DNA from: Deltaproteobacteria bacterium
Lineage (GTDB): Bacteria; Desulfobacterota; Syntrophia; Syntrophales; UBA2192
NCBI GenBank assembly: GCA_026388445.1
Contig: JAPLJU010000123.1
Coordinates: 1 to 9,367 of the forward strand
Length of the DNA stretch: 9,367 nucleotides
Direction: 5' to 3'
In this document: positions 1 to 5,950 of the stretch, one piece after another
How the letters are laid out: every line of letters starts with the position of its first letter
How positions within the stretch are numbered: the stretch's first letter is position 1
The notes under the pieces: model-generated
What the model was told of the DNA's origin: nothing
Database searches by the model: none
Seen by the model: only the letters and a program-made list of their open reading frames with translations
Position numbers and translations under genes: made by a program

Positions 1-1464
1 GCCGTTATCTTTAAAATGAATGACCATCCAGTTGGCTGCCCCATCGTTTCCTCTCGTCGCATCGGTTTTTACTTCGATCAGGCCGTCATGGTCGCTGATG
101 GCCTCGATGGCATTGAGCGTCAGGTTCAGAAACACCTGCCTCAACCGGTTTGAATCGGCCTTCAGGTATCCGCGGCCGGCGTTCAATTCTGTTTTGAGGG
201 AAATGTTTTTCTGGCTCATCTCTTTTTTAAGAAGAGCCATGGTCGTCAATAGAAGTTGGTGGATGTCGATTTCTTCGATTTGAAGCGGCATGGGCCTGAT
301 CAGGTTGAGAACATCCCGGATGAGCTTTTCAATCCGGTCGATCTCCTGCATGATGTTCTGCAGGTCGCTTCCCGCCGCTGAATGCTCTCCGATTTCTCTC
401 TCCAAGTTCTGTGCGGTCGTGTAGATTCCGGCCAGCGGGTTACGGATTTCGTGTGCAATTCCCGCGGCGATGCGACCGAGTGCCGCCAATCTCTCAACGC
501 GCATGAGGTAGTCATCCATTTTCTTTTTTTCTGTCATGTCGGTTATGGCGGTCACAGCACCCAGTGAGTTACGATTTTCATCAATAACCGCAAACCCTCC
601 CAGGTTCAGGATCAGGCGTTTGCCTTCGGGTCTCGAGTAGTTAAAATCAAAATAGTAGATATTCTCATTGTGGGTCAGAGCCCTGTATATCTTCCGCCTT
701 TCAGCCTGGTCGAACTTGAAGATGTCCTGAATCCGCATGCGCAGCATTTCGTTTCTGCTTATCCCAAGGATCTCCTCGGCACGGGGATTAACATTCAGGA
801 TGTTTCCCGTGAGGTCGCTGATGATGATGCCGTTGACGGAACAGTTGATGATGCTTTCAGAGAGGATTTTCTCGTCACTGATGGCCTTATAGAGCCTCGT
901 GTTCTCGATGATGATGGAGACCTGATTGGCGAAATAGACAAGGGATTCAATGTCATCTTGCGTGATCTTCATGCGTGTCCTGAATCGATCCACCCCCAGG
1001 AACCCCAGAATTTTGTCCTTGATTTTCAACGGGACGTACAGAACAGATTTCCTTTCCTGGTATCGATTGATGACGACGTCTATCCAGGACATATCCTTGG
1101 CGTTTTCCGTATCGGGGACGAAAAGCGGCATCCCCTGGAAAACAACCCTGGTTTCGAAGCTTTTGTGGCGCCCCATGATGAGAGGTTTATCCCAGGCCCT
1201 TTTTTCACCCTGCAATGTGAAACCCTTGACACACTTGCATTCGAGTTTAGTTCCGTCCTCATTGAGCAGCATAACGATGGCCCGGTCGAAATGAAGGCCG
1301 TGCATGGCACGGTCGGCGATTTCGTTTAGAACCTCGTCCAGGTTTGGCGAACGTGTCAGAAGCGAGCTGATCTCGTAGATGTGGTGCAGTAGGTTGTTTT
1401 TGGCCTCCAGTTTTTCGGCCAGTTTGATCCGTACTGAATCGCGATCGGGTAAATTCCGTTTCAT
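1..1464 (-). CDS. Sensor histidine kinase, GAF-PAS-HisKA-HATPase (partial)
   Basis: This frame stays open for 488 codons from an ATG at 1464 to the window edge; the 3' end of the gene is missing. Seen in the translation: a GAF-like domain at about residues 35-190, a PAS domain at about 202-310 (with SVNGIIISDLTGNILNVN), then a HisKA dimerisation domain with the H-box AGIAHEIRNPLAGI, phospho-acceptor His338. The ATPase domain follows, with an N-box (QVFLNLTLNAIEAI) near 443-456 and the start of the G1 box (DNG, 486-488), where the sequence ends. No membrane segment is seen, so it is probably a cytoplasmic sensor of the NtrB/AtoS-like type that autophosphorylates and passes phosphate to a response regulator. 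That partner is not in the window and may lie off the left edge. The start was chosen because a strong promoter (1524-1553) would begin transcription near 1517, making the upstream in-frame GTG at 1512 almost leaderless. The Shine-Dalgarno sequence is weak (AGGA, 4 nt spacing). The signal is unknown. Confidence 0.93.
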   Translation of the reverse strand, partial: MKRNLPDRDSVRIKLAEKLEAKNNLLHHIYEISSLLTRSPNLDEVLNEIADRAMHGLHFDRAIVMLLNEDGTKLECKCVKGFTLQGEKRAWDKPLIMGRHKSFETRVVFQGMPLFVPDTENAKDMSWIDVVINRYQERKSVLYVPLKIKDKILGFLGVDRFRTRMKITQDDIESLVYFANQVSIIIENTRLYKAISDEKILSESIINCSVNGIIISDLTGNILNVNPRAEEILGISRNEMLRMRIQDIFKFDQAERRKIYRALTHNENIYYFDFNYSRPEGKRLILNLGGFAVIDENRNSLGAVTAITDMTEKKKMDDYLMRVERLAALGRIAAGIAHEIRNPLAGIYTTAQNLEREIGEHSAAGSDLQNIMQEIDRIEKLIRDVLNLIRPMPLQIEEIDIHQLLLTTMALLKKEMSQKNISLKTELNAGRGYLKADSNRLRQVFLNLTLNAIEAISDHDGLIEVKTDATRGNDGAANWMVIHFKDNG

Positions 1465-1523
1465 GGATTCCTGAAGAAGGAAGACTCGAGGAATGGTCCT
1501 GCCAGGACCCACTTCCGCTGTGA

Positions 1524-1553
1524 ACTATAGAGAATAAAGACCATCCCTGTCAA
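1524..1553 (-). promoter_or_regulatory. Sigma70-type promoter for the histidine kinase
   Basis: On the minus strand, a perfect -35 TTGACA (1548-1553) is separated by 18 bp from TATAGT (1524-1529), a 5/6 match to the -10 consensus. Transcription would start near 1517, giving a leader of about 53 nt before the ATG at 1464. It is predicted from consensus only. Confidence 0.6.
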
Positions 1554-1580
1554 TCCTAAATGGCTGGCACGGCAGATAGA

Positions 1581-1615
1581 CGACCCCTGGAGAAGCATTA
1601 TAAGCGAAGGGGTCG
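1581..1615. repeat. Operator-like inverted repeat between divergent promoters
   Basis: A perfect 8-bp inverted repeat, CGACCCCT at 1581-1588 and AGGGGTCG at 1608-1615, has a 19-bp centre. The right arm ends 2 bp before the plus-strand -35 box. The whole repeat covers the -10 and start region of the upstream minus-strand promoter. The placement suits binding by a dimeric regulator, but no regulator gene is visible here and chance cannot be excluded. Confidence 0.35.
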
Positions 1616-1624
1616 GCTTGACAA
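1597..1624 (-). promoter_or_regulatory. Second, upstream minus-strand promoter
   Basis: The minus strand carries TTGTCA (1619-1624), a 16-bp spacer and a perfect TATAAT (1597-1602). It would start transcription near 1590, again reading into the histidine kinase gene. Its -35 box overlaps the -35 box of the plus-strand promoter, so polymerase probably cannot occupy both at once. An inverted repeat has one arm in its spacer and the other at the start of its transcript. Confidence 0.45.
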
Positions 1625-1645
1625 GCTCTTTGCTTTTGGGATATT
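1618..1645 (+). promoter_or_regulatory. Promoter for the nitroreductase-dehydrogenase unit
   Basis: A perfect TTGACA (1618-1623), a 16-bp spacer and GATATT (1640-1645, 4/6) would start transcription near 1652, about 70 nt upstream of the nitroreductase ATG. The -35 is strong and the -10 mediocre, which often goes with regulated promoters. Confidence 0.4.
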
Positions 1646-1721
1646 CGAAAAATGTGACTCAGCCGCCTGCCCGCATAGGCTGTTATGAAAGATGCATCAA
1701 CAACCGGGGAAAGGAATTTCG

Positions 1722-2273
1722 ATGAAGTCGCTGGATGAGATTATTGTCAAGAGATTCTCATGCCGGACGTACGGTGCAAGACCGGTGTCCGAGAGGGACC
1801 TGACGGCCATCTGCGAGGCAGCGAGGCTCGCCCCTTCCGCCTGCAACAGTCAGACCTGGCGATTTGTCGTGATCCAGGATCGGAACCTCATCTCGAGGAT
1901 CTGTGACGAGGCTATGCGCCCCGTGATCAGGAATAAATGGATGAAGGAAGCCCCTGTTCTCATTGTTGGTTGCTCGAAGCTCGACATCGTGGCCAACAGG
2001 GTCGGAAGCGCCGTGACCGGCATCGAGTACTACCAGATCGATCTCGGCATTGCCATGGAACACATGGTTCTCAAGGCCACGGAACTCGGTCTCGGGACCT
2101 GCTGGATCGGATGGTTCAGGGAAGAAAAAATAAAGTAACTCCTCGGGATCCCCGGGATCGTCAGTGTGCTGGCACTCCTGACCGTGGGGTATCCGGGGAA
2201 GGGGGCTTCGGCGGGGAGAAAGAGGAAATCACTGGGAGAAATCGTGTTCAGGGATCAATGGGGATCACGCTGA
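1722..2273 (+). pseudogene. FMN nitroreductase-family protein, broken by in-frame TAA
   Basis: The open part (1722-2138, 138 codons) is clearly a nitroreductase-fold flavoprotein. It has the N-terminal RFSCRTY and APSACNSQTWRF motifs that contact FMN in this family and the later GLGTCWIGWF segment. Translation stops at TAA 2136-2138, yet the same frame then continues for 44 more codons to TGA 2271-2273. Those codons read LLGIPGIVSVLALLTVGYPG and end in KSLGEIVFRDQWG, which is the usual C-terminal end of the family. The stop sits where relatives commonly have Glu before LLGIP, so a single G-to-T change (GAA to TAA) would explain it. Restored length, about 183 residues, is normal. The start is 1722 because GGGGAAAGGA lies 7 nt upstream; the ATG at 1692 lacks such a site. 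The family reduces nitro groups, quinones or enones with NAD(P)H; the substrate here is unknown. A sequencing error is possible, as is residual function of the 138-residue product, although the lost tail is normally part of the fold and dimer. Confidence 0.85.
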
Positions 2274-2306
2274 AAGACCGGGAAGAAAAGAAAAGGGGAA
2301 GAAATC

Positions 2307-3263
2307 ATGAAGATCCTTTTTGCGGCGCCGGAGAATGCCTGGGGCGGGTTCTACGGCCTGATCCGCAAGGAACTTCCGGGGCACACATTCGAGGCCAGCG
2401 GCCGGTTCGGGGTGGACACCCTGAAGGGATACGATGTCCTGATCCCCACCATGTGCCGGGTGACAGGGGATCTGCTCGCTGAGAGTGACCGCCTGCGTCT
2501 CATTCAACAATGCGGCGCGGGCCTGGAGGGTGTGGATATCGAGGCGGCGAGCCGGAAGGACATATGGGTCGCCAATGTTCCGACGGACATTTCCGGTAAC
2601 GCCGAGTCCGTGGCGGAACTCGGGATTTACCTGATGATCGGGCTTGCGCGGGATGTCCGTGCGATGGACCGGAACCTCAGGGAGCGGAAAATGGGCGTGC
2701 CCCGGGGCAGGACGCTCAAGGGTCAAACCGTGGGGCTGGTGGGTCTCGGCGGGATTGGACGGGCCCTCGTCCGGAGGCTCAAGGCCTTTGATGTACGCCT
2801 GATCGGTATCAAGAGACATGATCCCGAAACGGCCGAGAGGGAGCTGGGATTGGACTGGGTGGGTGGTCCCGGTGATTTGGAAAAGCTCCTTTCACGGTCG
2901 GACTATGTTGTTCTGTGTCTTCCCCTGACGGAGGAGAGCCGGTTTCTCATGAACCGCGAGACCTTCAGGAGCATGAAGCGGGAAGCATTCATCATCAACT
3001 TGTCAAGGGGAGGCCTTATCGATCGCAGCGCGCTGGAAGAAGCCCTGGCCTCGGGGCAGATTGCCGGCGCGGGACTCGATGTCTTCTGGGAGGAGCCACC
3101 CGATCCGGACGACCCGGTCTTTCGGTACAATGTCCTGGCCACGCCTCACATCGCGGGTTCAACGGACCTGTCGATCCACGGGATCGTAAAGGTGGTCGCC
3201 GAAAATATCCGAAGACTCGAGAGAAACGAAAGGCCGCTCCAGGTTAAGAACCAAGTGAAGTAA
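2307..3263 (+). CDS. D-2-hydroxyacid dehydrogenase, NAD(P)-dependent
   Basis: This 318-residue protein has the normal length and domain order of the family: a split substrate-binding domain (about 1-100 and 285-318) around a Rossmann domain (about 102-284). Visible landmarks are the nucleotide loop GLGGIG (146-151), the catalytic Arg234 in NLSRGGLID, Glu263 in DVFWEEP and His281 in ATPHIAGS, so the catalytic triad is complete. Where NAD-specific members usually carry Asp after the second Rossmann strand, this one has Lys169-Arg170, which favours NADPH (inference). The enzyme would interconvert a 2-keto acid and a D-2-hydroxy acid in the cytoplasm. The exact substrate (phosphoglycerate, glyoxylate, hydroxypyruvate or other) cannot be told from sequence, and the short length argues against a full SerA with an ACT domain. 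AGGGGAAG lies 5 nt before the ATG. It begins 33 bp after the end of the broken nitroreductase and is probably cotranscribed with it; the nonsense codon could reduce its expression through polarity. Confidence 0.92.
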   Translation: MKILFAAPENAWGGFYGLIRKELPGHTFEASGRFGVDTLKGYDVLIPTMCRVTGDLLAESDRLRLIQQCGAGLEGVDIEAASRKDIWVANVPTDISGNAESVAELGIYLMIGLARDVRAMDRNLRERKMGVPRGRTLKGQTVGLVGLGGIGRALVRRLKAFDVRLIGIKRHDPETAERELGLDWVGGPGDLEKLLSRSDYVVLCLPLTEESRFLMNRETFRSMKREAFIINLSRGGLIDRSALEEALASGQIAGAGLDVFWEEPPDPDDPVFRYNVLATPHIAGSTDLSIHGIVKVVAENIRRLERNERPLQVKNQVK

Positions 3264-3297
3264 CGGCCACGCCGGCCGTTGTTAGCCTGATTTTTTT
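3262..3297 (+). terminator. Weak hairpin after the dehydrogenase
   Basis: AACGGCC (3262-3268) and GGCCGTT (3274-3280) can form a 7-bp stem with a 5-nt loop that overlaps the TAA stop. The T run (3291-3297) comes 10 nt later, too far for a standard intrinsic terminator. It may help stabilise the 3' end ahead of the strong terminator downstream. Confidence 0.25.
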
Positions 3298-3331
3298 ACG
3301 TGCGGGTACGGGTCCGTTCAAAGAATGCAGG

Positions 3332-3367
3332 GTAAAAAAAGCCCCGGATGACCGGGGCTTTTTTTAC
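3332..3367. terminator. Bidirectional intrinsic terminator
   Basis: A perfect 16-bp inverted repeat (3332-3347 and 3352-3367) has a GCCCCGG/CCGGGGC core, an ATGA loop, seven As before it and seven Ts after it. Either strand therefore gives a GC-rich hairpin followed by a U tract. It sits between the dehydrogenase and the converging coiled-coil gene, whose stop is at 3377, and would end transcription of both units. Confidence 0.93.
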
Positions 3368-3376
3368 AGGGGTCAT

Positions 3377-4009
3377 TTATTTTTGAATCTTCACGACGTC
3401 ATACCATAAGAGATCAACCCGGCTGCTCGCGGCAGGCAGGTTGGTATCCGCCTCCGCTTTTGCCTTCTGCAGGGCCGCCTGGATTTCCTCGATCGCCTTC
3501 TTGTGTTCAGGCGTCGCAATCGCTGAGGCTTTTGTCAGAAGCTCATTGACAAGGTCCAGTTCACTCTTCACCACACCGACATTTTTGTTTGACAGTTCGA
3601 GCTTGATCTTCAGTATGTGGCCCCTGATGACGGCCATCAGTGTATCGAAGGTGTTTTTCTGCGTCATGGCGACGGTATCTTTATTGAGCTTGTCGATGGC
3701 CTGCGCTTGCTTTTTGACGTCCCCGTCCAGCCGTGAGGCCTCTTTTTTGAATGAATCATCGACGGACGCCAGTTTCGCATTCGTACTGTTCAGGGACGTG
3801 ATGACCTTCGGCAGGTTCGCATCAGCGGGCAGTTGGGTCATCTTCCGGATGTCCTCCTCGCTTTTCACGAAGGCTTCGACCCTGTCGAGTTTCTGCCTGA
3901 GGTCCAGAATATTCGACTTCAGGTCGGTGGTCTGTTGGTAAAAATAAAAGCCGCCGACCCCCAGTCCCGCCAGCAAAACGGCGATGATGAGCCAGGAAGT
4001 TCCTTTCAT
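3377..4009 (-). CDS. Membrane-anchored coiled-coil protein of unknown function
   Basis: This 210-residue protein has no recognised enzymatic motif. Seen: a short basic N-terminus (MKG), one hydrophobic segment at about 5-24, then a polar, Lys/Glu/Asp-rich and strongly helical region. Residues about 28-115 look like coiled coil. A second helical segment (about 118-210) contains LDLVNELLTKASAIATPEHK and ends in LLWYDVVKIQK. The likely topology is a single signal-anchor with the bulk in the periplasm. The ATG at 4009 was chosen over an in-frame TTG at 4015 because AAGGAGGA (4016-4023) abuts the TTG but is 6 nt from the ATG. The gene starts 2 bp after the MscS-type gene stops, and its ribosome site lies inside the end of that gene, so the two are almost certainly coexpressed. 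A role as a periplasmic partner or sensor for the channel is inferred from context only. Expression ends at the 3332-3367 terminator. Confidence 0.85.
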   Translation of the reverse strand: MKGTSWLIIAVLLAGLGVGGFYFYQQTTDLKSNILDLRQKLDRVEAFVKSEEDIRKMTQLPADANLPKVITSLNSTNAKLASVDDSFKKEASRLDGDVKKQAQAIDKLNKDTVAMTQKNTFDTLMAVIRGHILKIKLELSNKNVGVVKSELDLVNELLTKASAIATPEHKKAIEEIQAALQKAKAEADTNLPAASSRVDLLWYDVVKIQK

Positions 4010-4011
4010 GA

Positions 4012-5058
4012 TCAATCCTCCTTTTCTTTTTGCTTCATGTAAATCGTCCTGATCGGGAAGGGAATCTCGATGCCGACCTCTTGATAACGCCTGTGGAGCC
4101 GCTTCACGAATTCGTGCTTGACGAGATAAAGATCGTTGTACTCTCGGGCGTGCAGATAAATGGTAAAGATAATGCTCGAATCTCCGAAGGTGTGATAGCG
4201 GAGGAAAGGCTCCATGTCGGGCACACCGCCCTCGACTTCGTTCATGACTTCTTTTGCGACTTCGACGGTGACCCGTTCAACTCTTTCCAGATCGCTGGCA
4301 TAGCTGACGCCGACCGTGACCGGAACGGCCATCCTGGTTTCCGGCATGTAAAAGTTTGTGACGACGGAGGAGGACAGTTTGGCATTCGGTACCACGATCA
4401 TGTTATTCGCAAAGGCCCTGATGGTCGTGTTGCGCCAGGTAATGTCCGTGACGTGACCCTCATCGCCGGATTCGATCTTGATGTAGTCGCCGGGGCGAAG
4501 TTTCCTGGATGCGATGATGTGGATGCCCGCAAAGAGATTGGACAGGGTGTCCTGGAGGGCCAGCGCCACGGCGAGGCCGCCGACGCCGAGGGCCGTCAGC
4601 ATCGGTGTGATGGAAATGCCCATCGAGTCGAAAATGACCAATAGACCGATGACGAAGACGACAATTTTCGTGATGTTGGAGAAAAGTGTTGTTGTCACGA
4701 AGACCCCGCCGGCTCTCTTGCTGTAAAGGTTGACAAGCCCGACGCATATTCTGGCCATGGCGATGGTTACGGAGAGGATCACAATCACGCGGAGAATCTT
4801 GAGGCTGATGTTGAGAATAACCGGCTTGACGTCGATACTGTGAAGCGCCCCGTAGATACCGGCCAGGGCAAACCAGAGGATGGCCATGCCCTGGATGGCA
4901 CGGATGATCATGTCATGGCCTTCCCATTTCGTTCTAGCGGCAATCTTTTTGATTTCATGGAGAATGAATCTGTCGAAAACCCATCCCAGGGCGAGACCCC
5001 CGAGGATGAAGGCAAGCGGCAGCAAGAATTGATTAAACAGCATCAAATCGGGCATCAT
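4012..5058 (-). CDS. MscS-family mechanosensitive ion channel
   Basis: From the chosen start this is a 348-residue inner-membrane protein. Four hydrophobic segments (about 8-30, 52-72, 83-108 and 128-148) precede the pore-lining helix (about 152-180), which carries the Gly/Ala-rich signature ALGVGGLAVALALQDTLSNL. The beta domain follows (RPGDYIKI, then GHVTDITWRNTTIRAFANNM and VVPN), then the C-terminal alpha/beta domain that forms the cytoplasmic cage. Known family members open under membrane tension to release solutes in hypo-osmotic shock. Two more membrane segments than E. coli MscS (286 residues, three segments) place it with the slightly longer MscS-like proteins. An in-frame TTG at 5124 would add 22 residues, but the likely transcription start is downstream of it. 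AGG (5065-5067) lies 6 nt from the ATG at 5058; the ATG at 5064 has no spacing and the one at 5055 is also possible. It is directly followed by the coiled-coil gene. Confidence 0.92.
   Translation of the reverse strand: MMPDLMLFNQFLLPLAFILGGLALGWVFDRFILHEIKKIAARTKWEGHDMIIRAIQGMAILWFALAGIYGALHSIDVKPVILNISLKILRVIVILSVTIAMARICVGLVNLYSKRAGGVFVTTTLFSNITKIVVFVIGLLVIFDSMGISITPMLTALGVGGLAVALALQDTLSNLFAGIHIIASRKLRPGDYIKIESGDEGHVTDITWRNTTIRAFANNMIVVPNAKLSSSVVTNFYMPETRMAVPVTVGVSYASDLERVERVTVEVAKEVMNEVEGGVPDMEPFLRYHTFGDSSIIFTIYLHAREYNDLYLVKHEFVKRLHRRYQEVGIEIPFPIRTIYMKQKEKED
4016..4023 (-). promoter_or_regulatory. Ribosome binding site inside the MscS gene end
   Basis: The minus-strand AAGGAGGA overlaps the last codons and stop region of the upstream channel gene and precedes the ATG at 4009 by 6 nt. 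It decides that start and suggests translational coupling of the two genes. Confidence 0.75.
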
Positions 5059-5115
5059 GATCATCCTGAAATGGTGAGCACGGGATGAAGGGGCGTCGAT
5101 CAAAATATTTCTGTA

Positions 5116-5144
5116 TCTATACAAAGGATCGCTCTAAAAATCAA
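5116..5144 (-). promoter_or_regulatory. Promoter for the MscS/coiled-coil pair
   Basis: On the minus strand, TTGATT (5139-5144), a 17-bp spacer and TATAGA (5116-5121) each match consensus at 4/6. Transcription would begin near 5109, about 50 nt before the chosen ATG and downstream of the TTG at 5124, which supports the shorter protein. The match is moderate. Confidence 0.4.
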
Positions 5145-5268
5145 CGGACAAACAACGGGCAGAAAACGATCTGCCGTCAGCGGACCTGCCTCCGAAAGCA
5201 TGCTGATCCGACAAGTGCCCAAAAATGCGCGGAGATCATTGCCGTTCCTGGTATTTTTCAACTTGATC

Positions 5269-5297
5269 TTGAAAACAAAGATCCACTGCATTATATT
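5269..5297 (+). promoter_or_regulatory. Promoter for the TPR gene
   Basis: TTGAAA (5269-5274), a 17-bp spacer and TATATT (5292-5297) each match the sigma70 consensus at 5/6. Transcription would start near 5304, giving a leader of about 60 nt. No other structure stands out in the divergent gap at 5122-5364. Confidence 0.6.
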
Positions 5298-5364
5298 AGA
5301 AACAAGGGAGGGCTTCCATCCCGTTCAGGTTTCAGCCTTTTGAGCGGACTGGATGCATTAGTGT

Positions 5365-5919
5365 ATGGGCTTTTTCGACAGGTTCAAGAAAACCCGGGGT
5401 ACGGATAAATCGGAGGAAGTCCCGCGTGATCAGGCGCCGGGTGATACGGAGTCCACAGAGGCGGGCCGTGCTGAAGAGAGGGACCTCTCCATCCCCCTGG
5501 CAGGATTTGAAGACAGTCGGGAGAAAAAAGATCAGGGCAAGCTGACCTCGTTCGTACAACCCCTGAGAGAGGAAGGGGCTATGTACTTTCGTCGGGGGAA
5601 TGCCTATTTCAAATTACAGAATTATGAGAGGGCCATCCACGACTACTCGCGGGCCATTGACGTCTTCCCGGAGTATATCGAAGCCTATTACAACCGTGCG
5701 GTCGCATACAAATACGTCGAAAACTACCTGAAGGCTATAGAGGATTATTCAACCATTATCGAGATCGCTCCGAACTTTGTGGCGGCCTACGCCGGTCGGG
5801 CGACCCTTTACACGGCTTTGAATGATCATGTCAGCGCCATGGAGGACATGAAGACGGCCGCAAGGCTCGGGTTGAAGGACATCCAGGATCTTTTGAAAGC
5901 GAAAGGGATCGAGTGGTGA
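5365..5919 (+). CDS. Tetratricopeptide repeat protein
   Basis: This 184-residue protein has no signal peptide or membrane helix and is predicted cytoplasmic. Residues about 10-65 are polar, charged and probably disordered. Three consecutive 34-residue TPR units follow at about 70-103, 104-137 and 138-171, with the expected small and aromatic positions (for example YFRRGNAYFKLQNYERAI and YYNRAVAYKYVENYLKAI). The C-terminus (LGLKDIQDLLKAKGIEW) is a capping helix of a kind I recall as common after short TPR arrays in deltaproteobacteria. TPRs bind peptides or partner proteins, so it is likely a scaffold; the partner is unknown. The ATG at 5365 has only a poor Shine-Dalgarno (GGA about 11 nt upstream), so the start is less certain than the domains. 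It appears to be a single-gene unit read from the 5269-5297 promoter, ending 31 bp from the converging deaminase gene. Confidence 0.88.
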   Translation: MGFFDRFKKTRGTDKSEEVPRDQAPGDTESTEAGRAEERDLSIPLAGFEDSREKKDQGKLTSFVQPLREEGAMYFRRGNAYFKLQNYERAIHDYSRAIDVFPEYIEAYYNRAVAYKYVENYLKAIEDYSTIIEIAPNFVAAYAGRATLYTALNDHVSAMEDMKTAARLGLKDIQDLLKAKGIEW

Positions 5920-5950
5920 GGAAGGGGCCACCCATGCCTGCCCTTTGTGA

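Noticed and set aside
670..1329. 219-codon plus-strand open frame opposite the kinase
   Set aside because: It lies wholly antisense to the GAF and PAS domains of the kinase, has no recognisable motif or ribosome site, and is explained as a shadow of that gene.
2265..2819. 184-codon minus-strand frame opposite the dehydrogenase
   Set aside because: It is a shadow of the dehydrogenase gene, which has a complete Rossmann motif and a good ribosome site.
4030..4644. 204-codon plus-strand frame opposite the MscS gene
   Set aside because: The minus strand carries an unmistakable MscS sequence over the same bases; this frame has no domain and no start signal.
5085..5408. 107-codon plus-strand frame across the MscS-TPR gap
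   Set aside because: It overlaps the start of the TPR gene in another frame, runs through both predicted promoters, and has an unconvincing composition.
5920..5950. Terminator between the converging TPR and deaminase genes
   Set aside because: AAGGG and CCCTT could pair across a 14-nt loop, but the stem is only 5 bp and there is no T tract, so it is not supportable.
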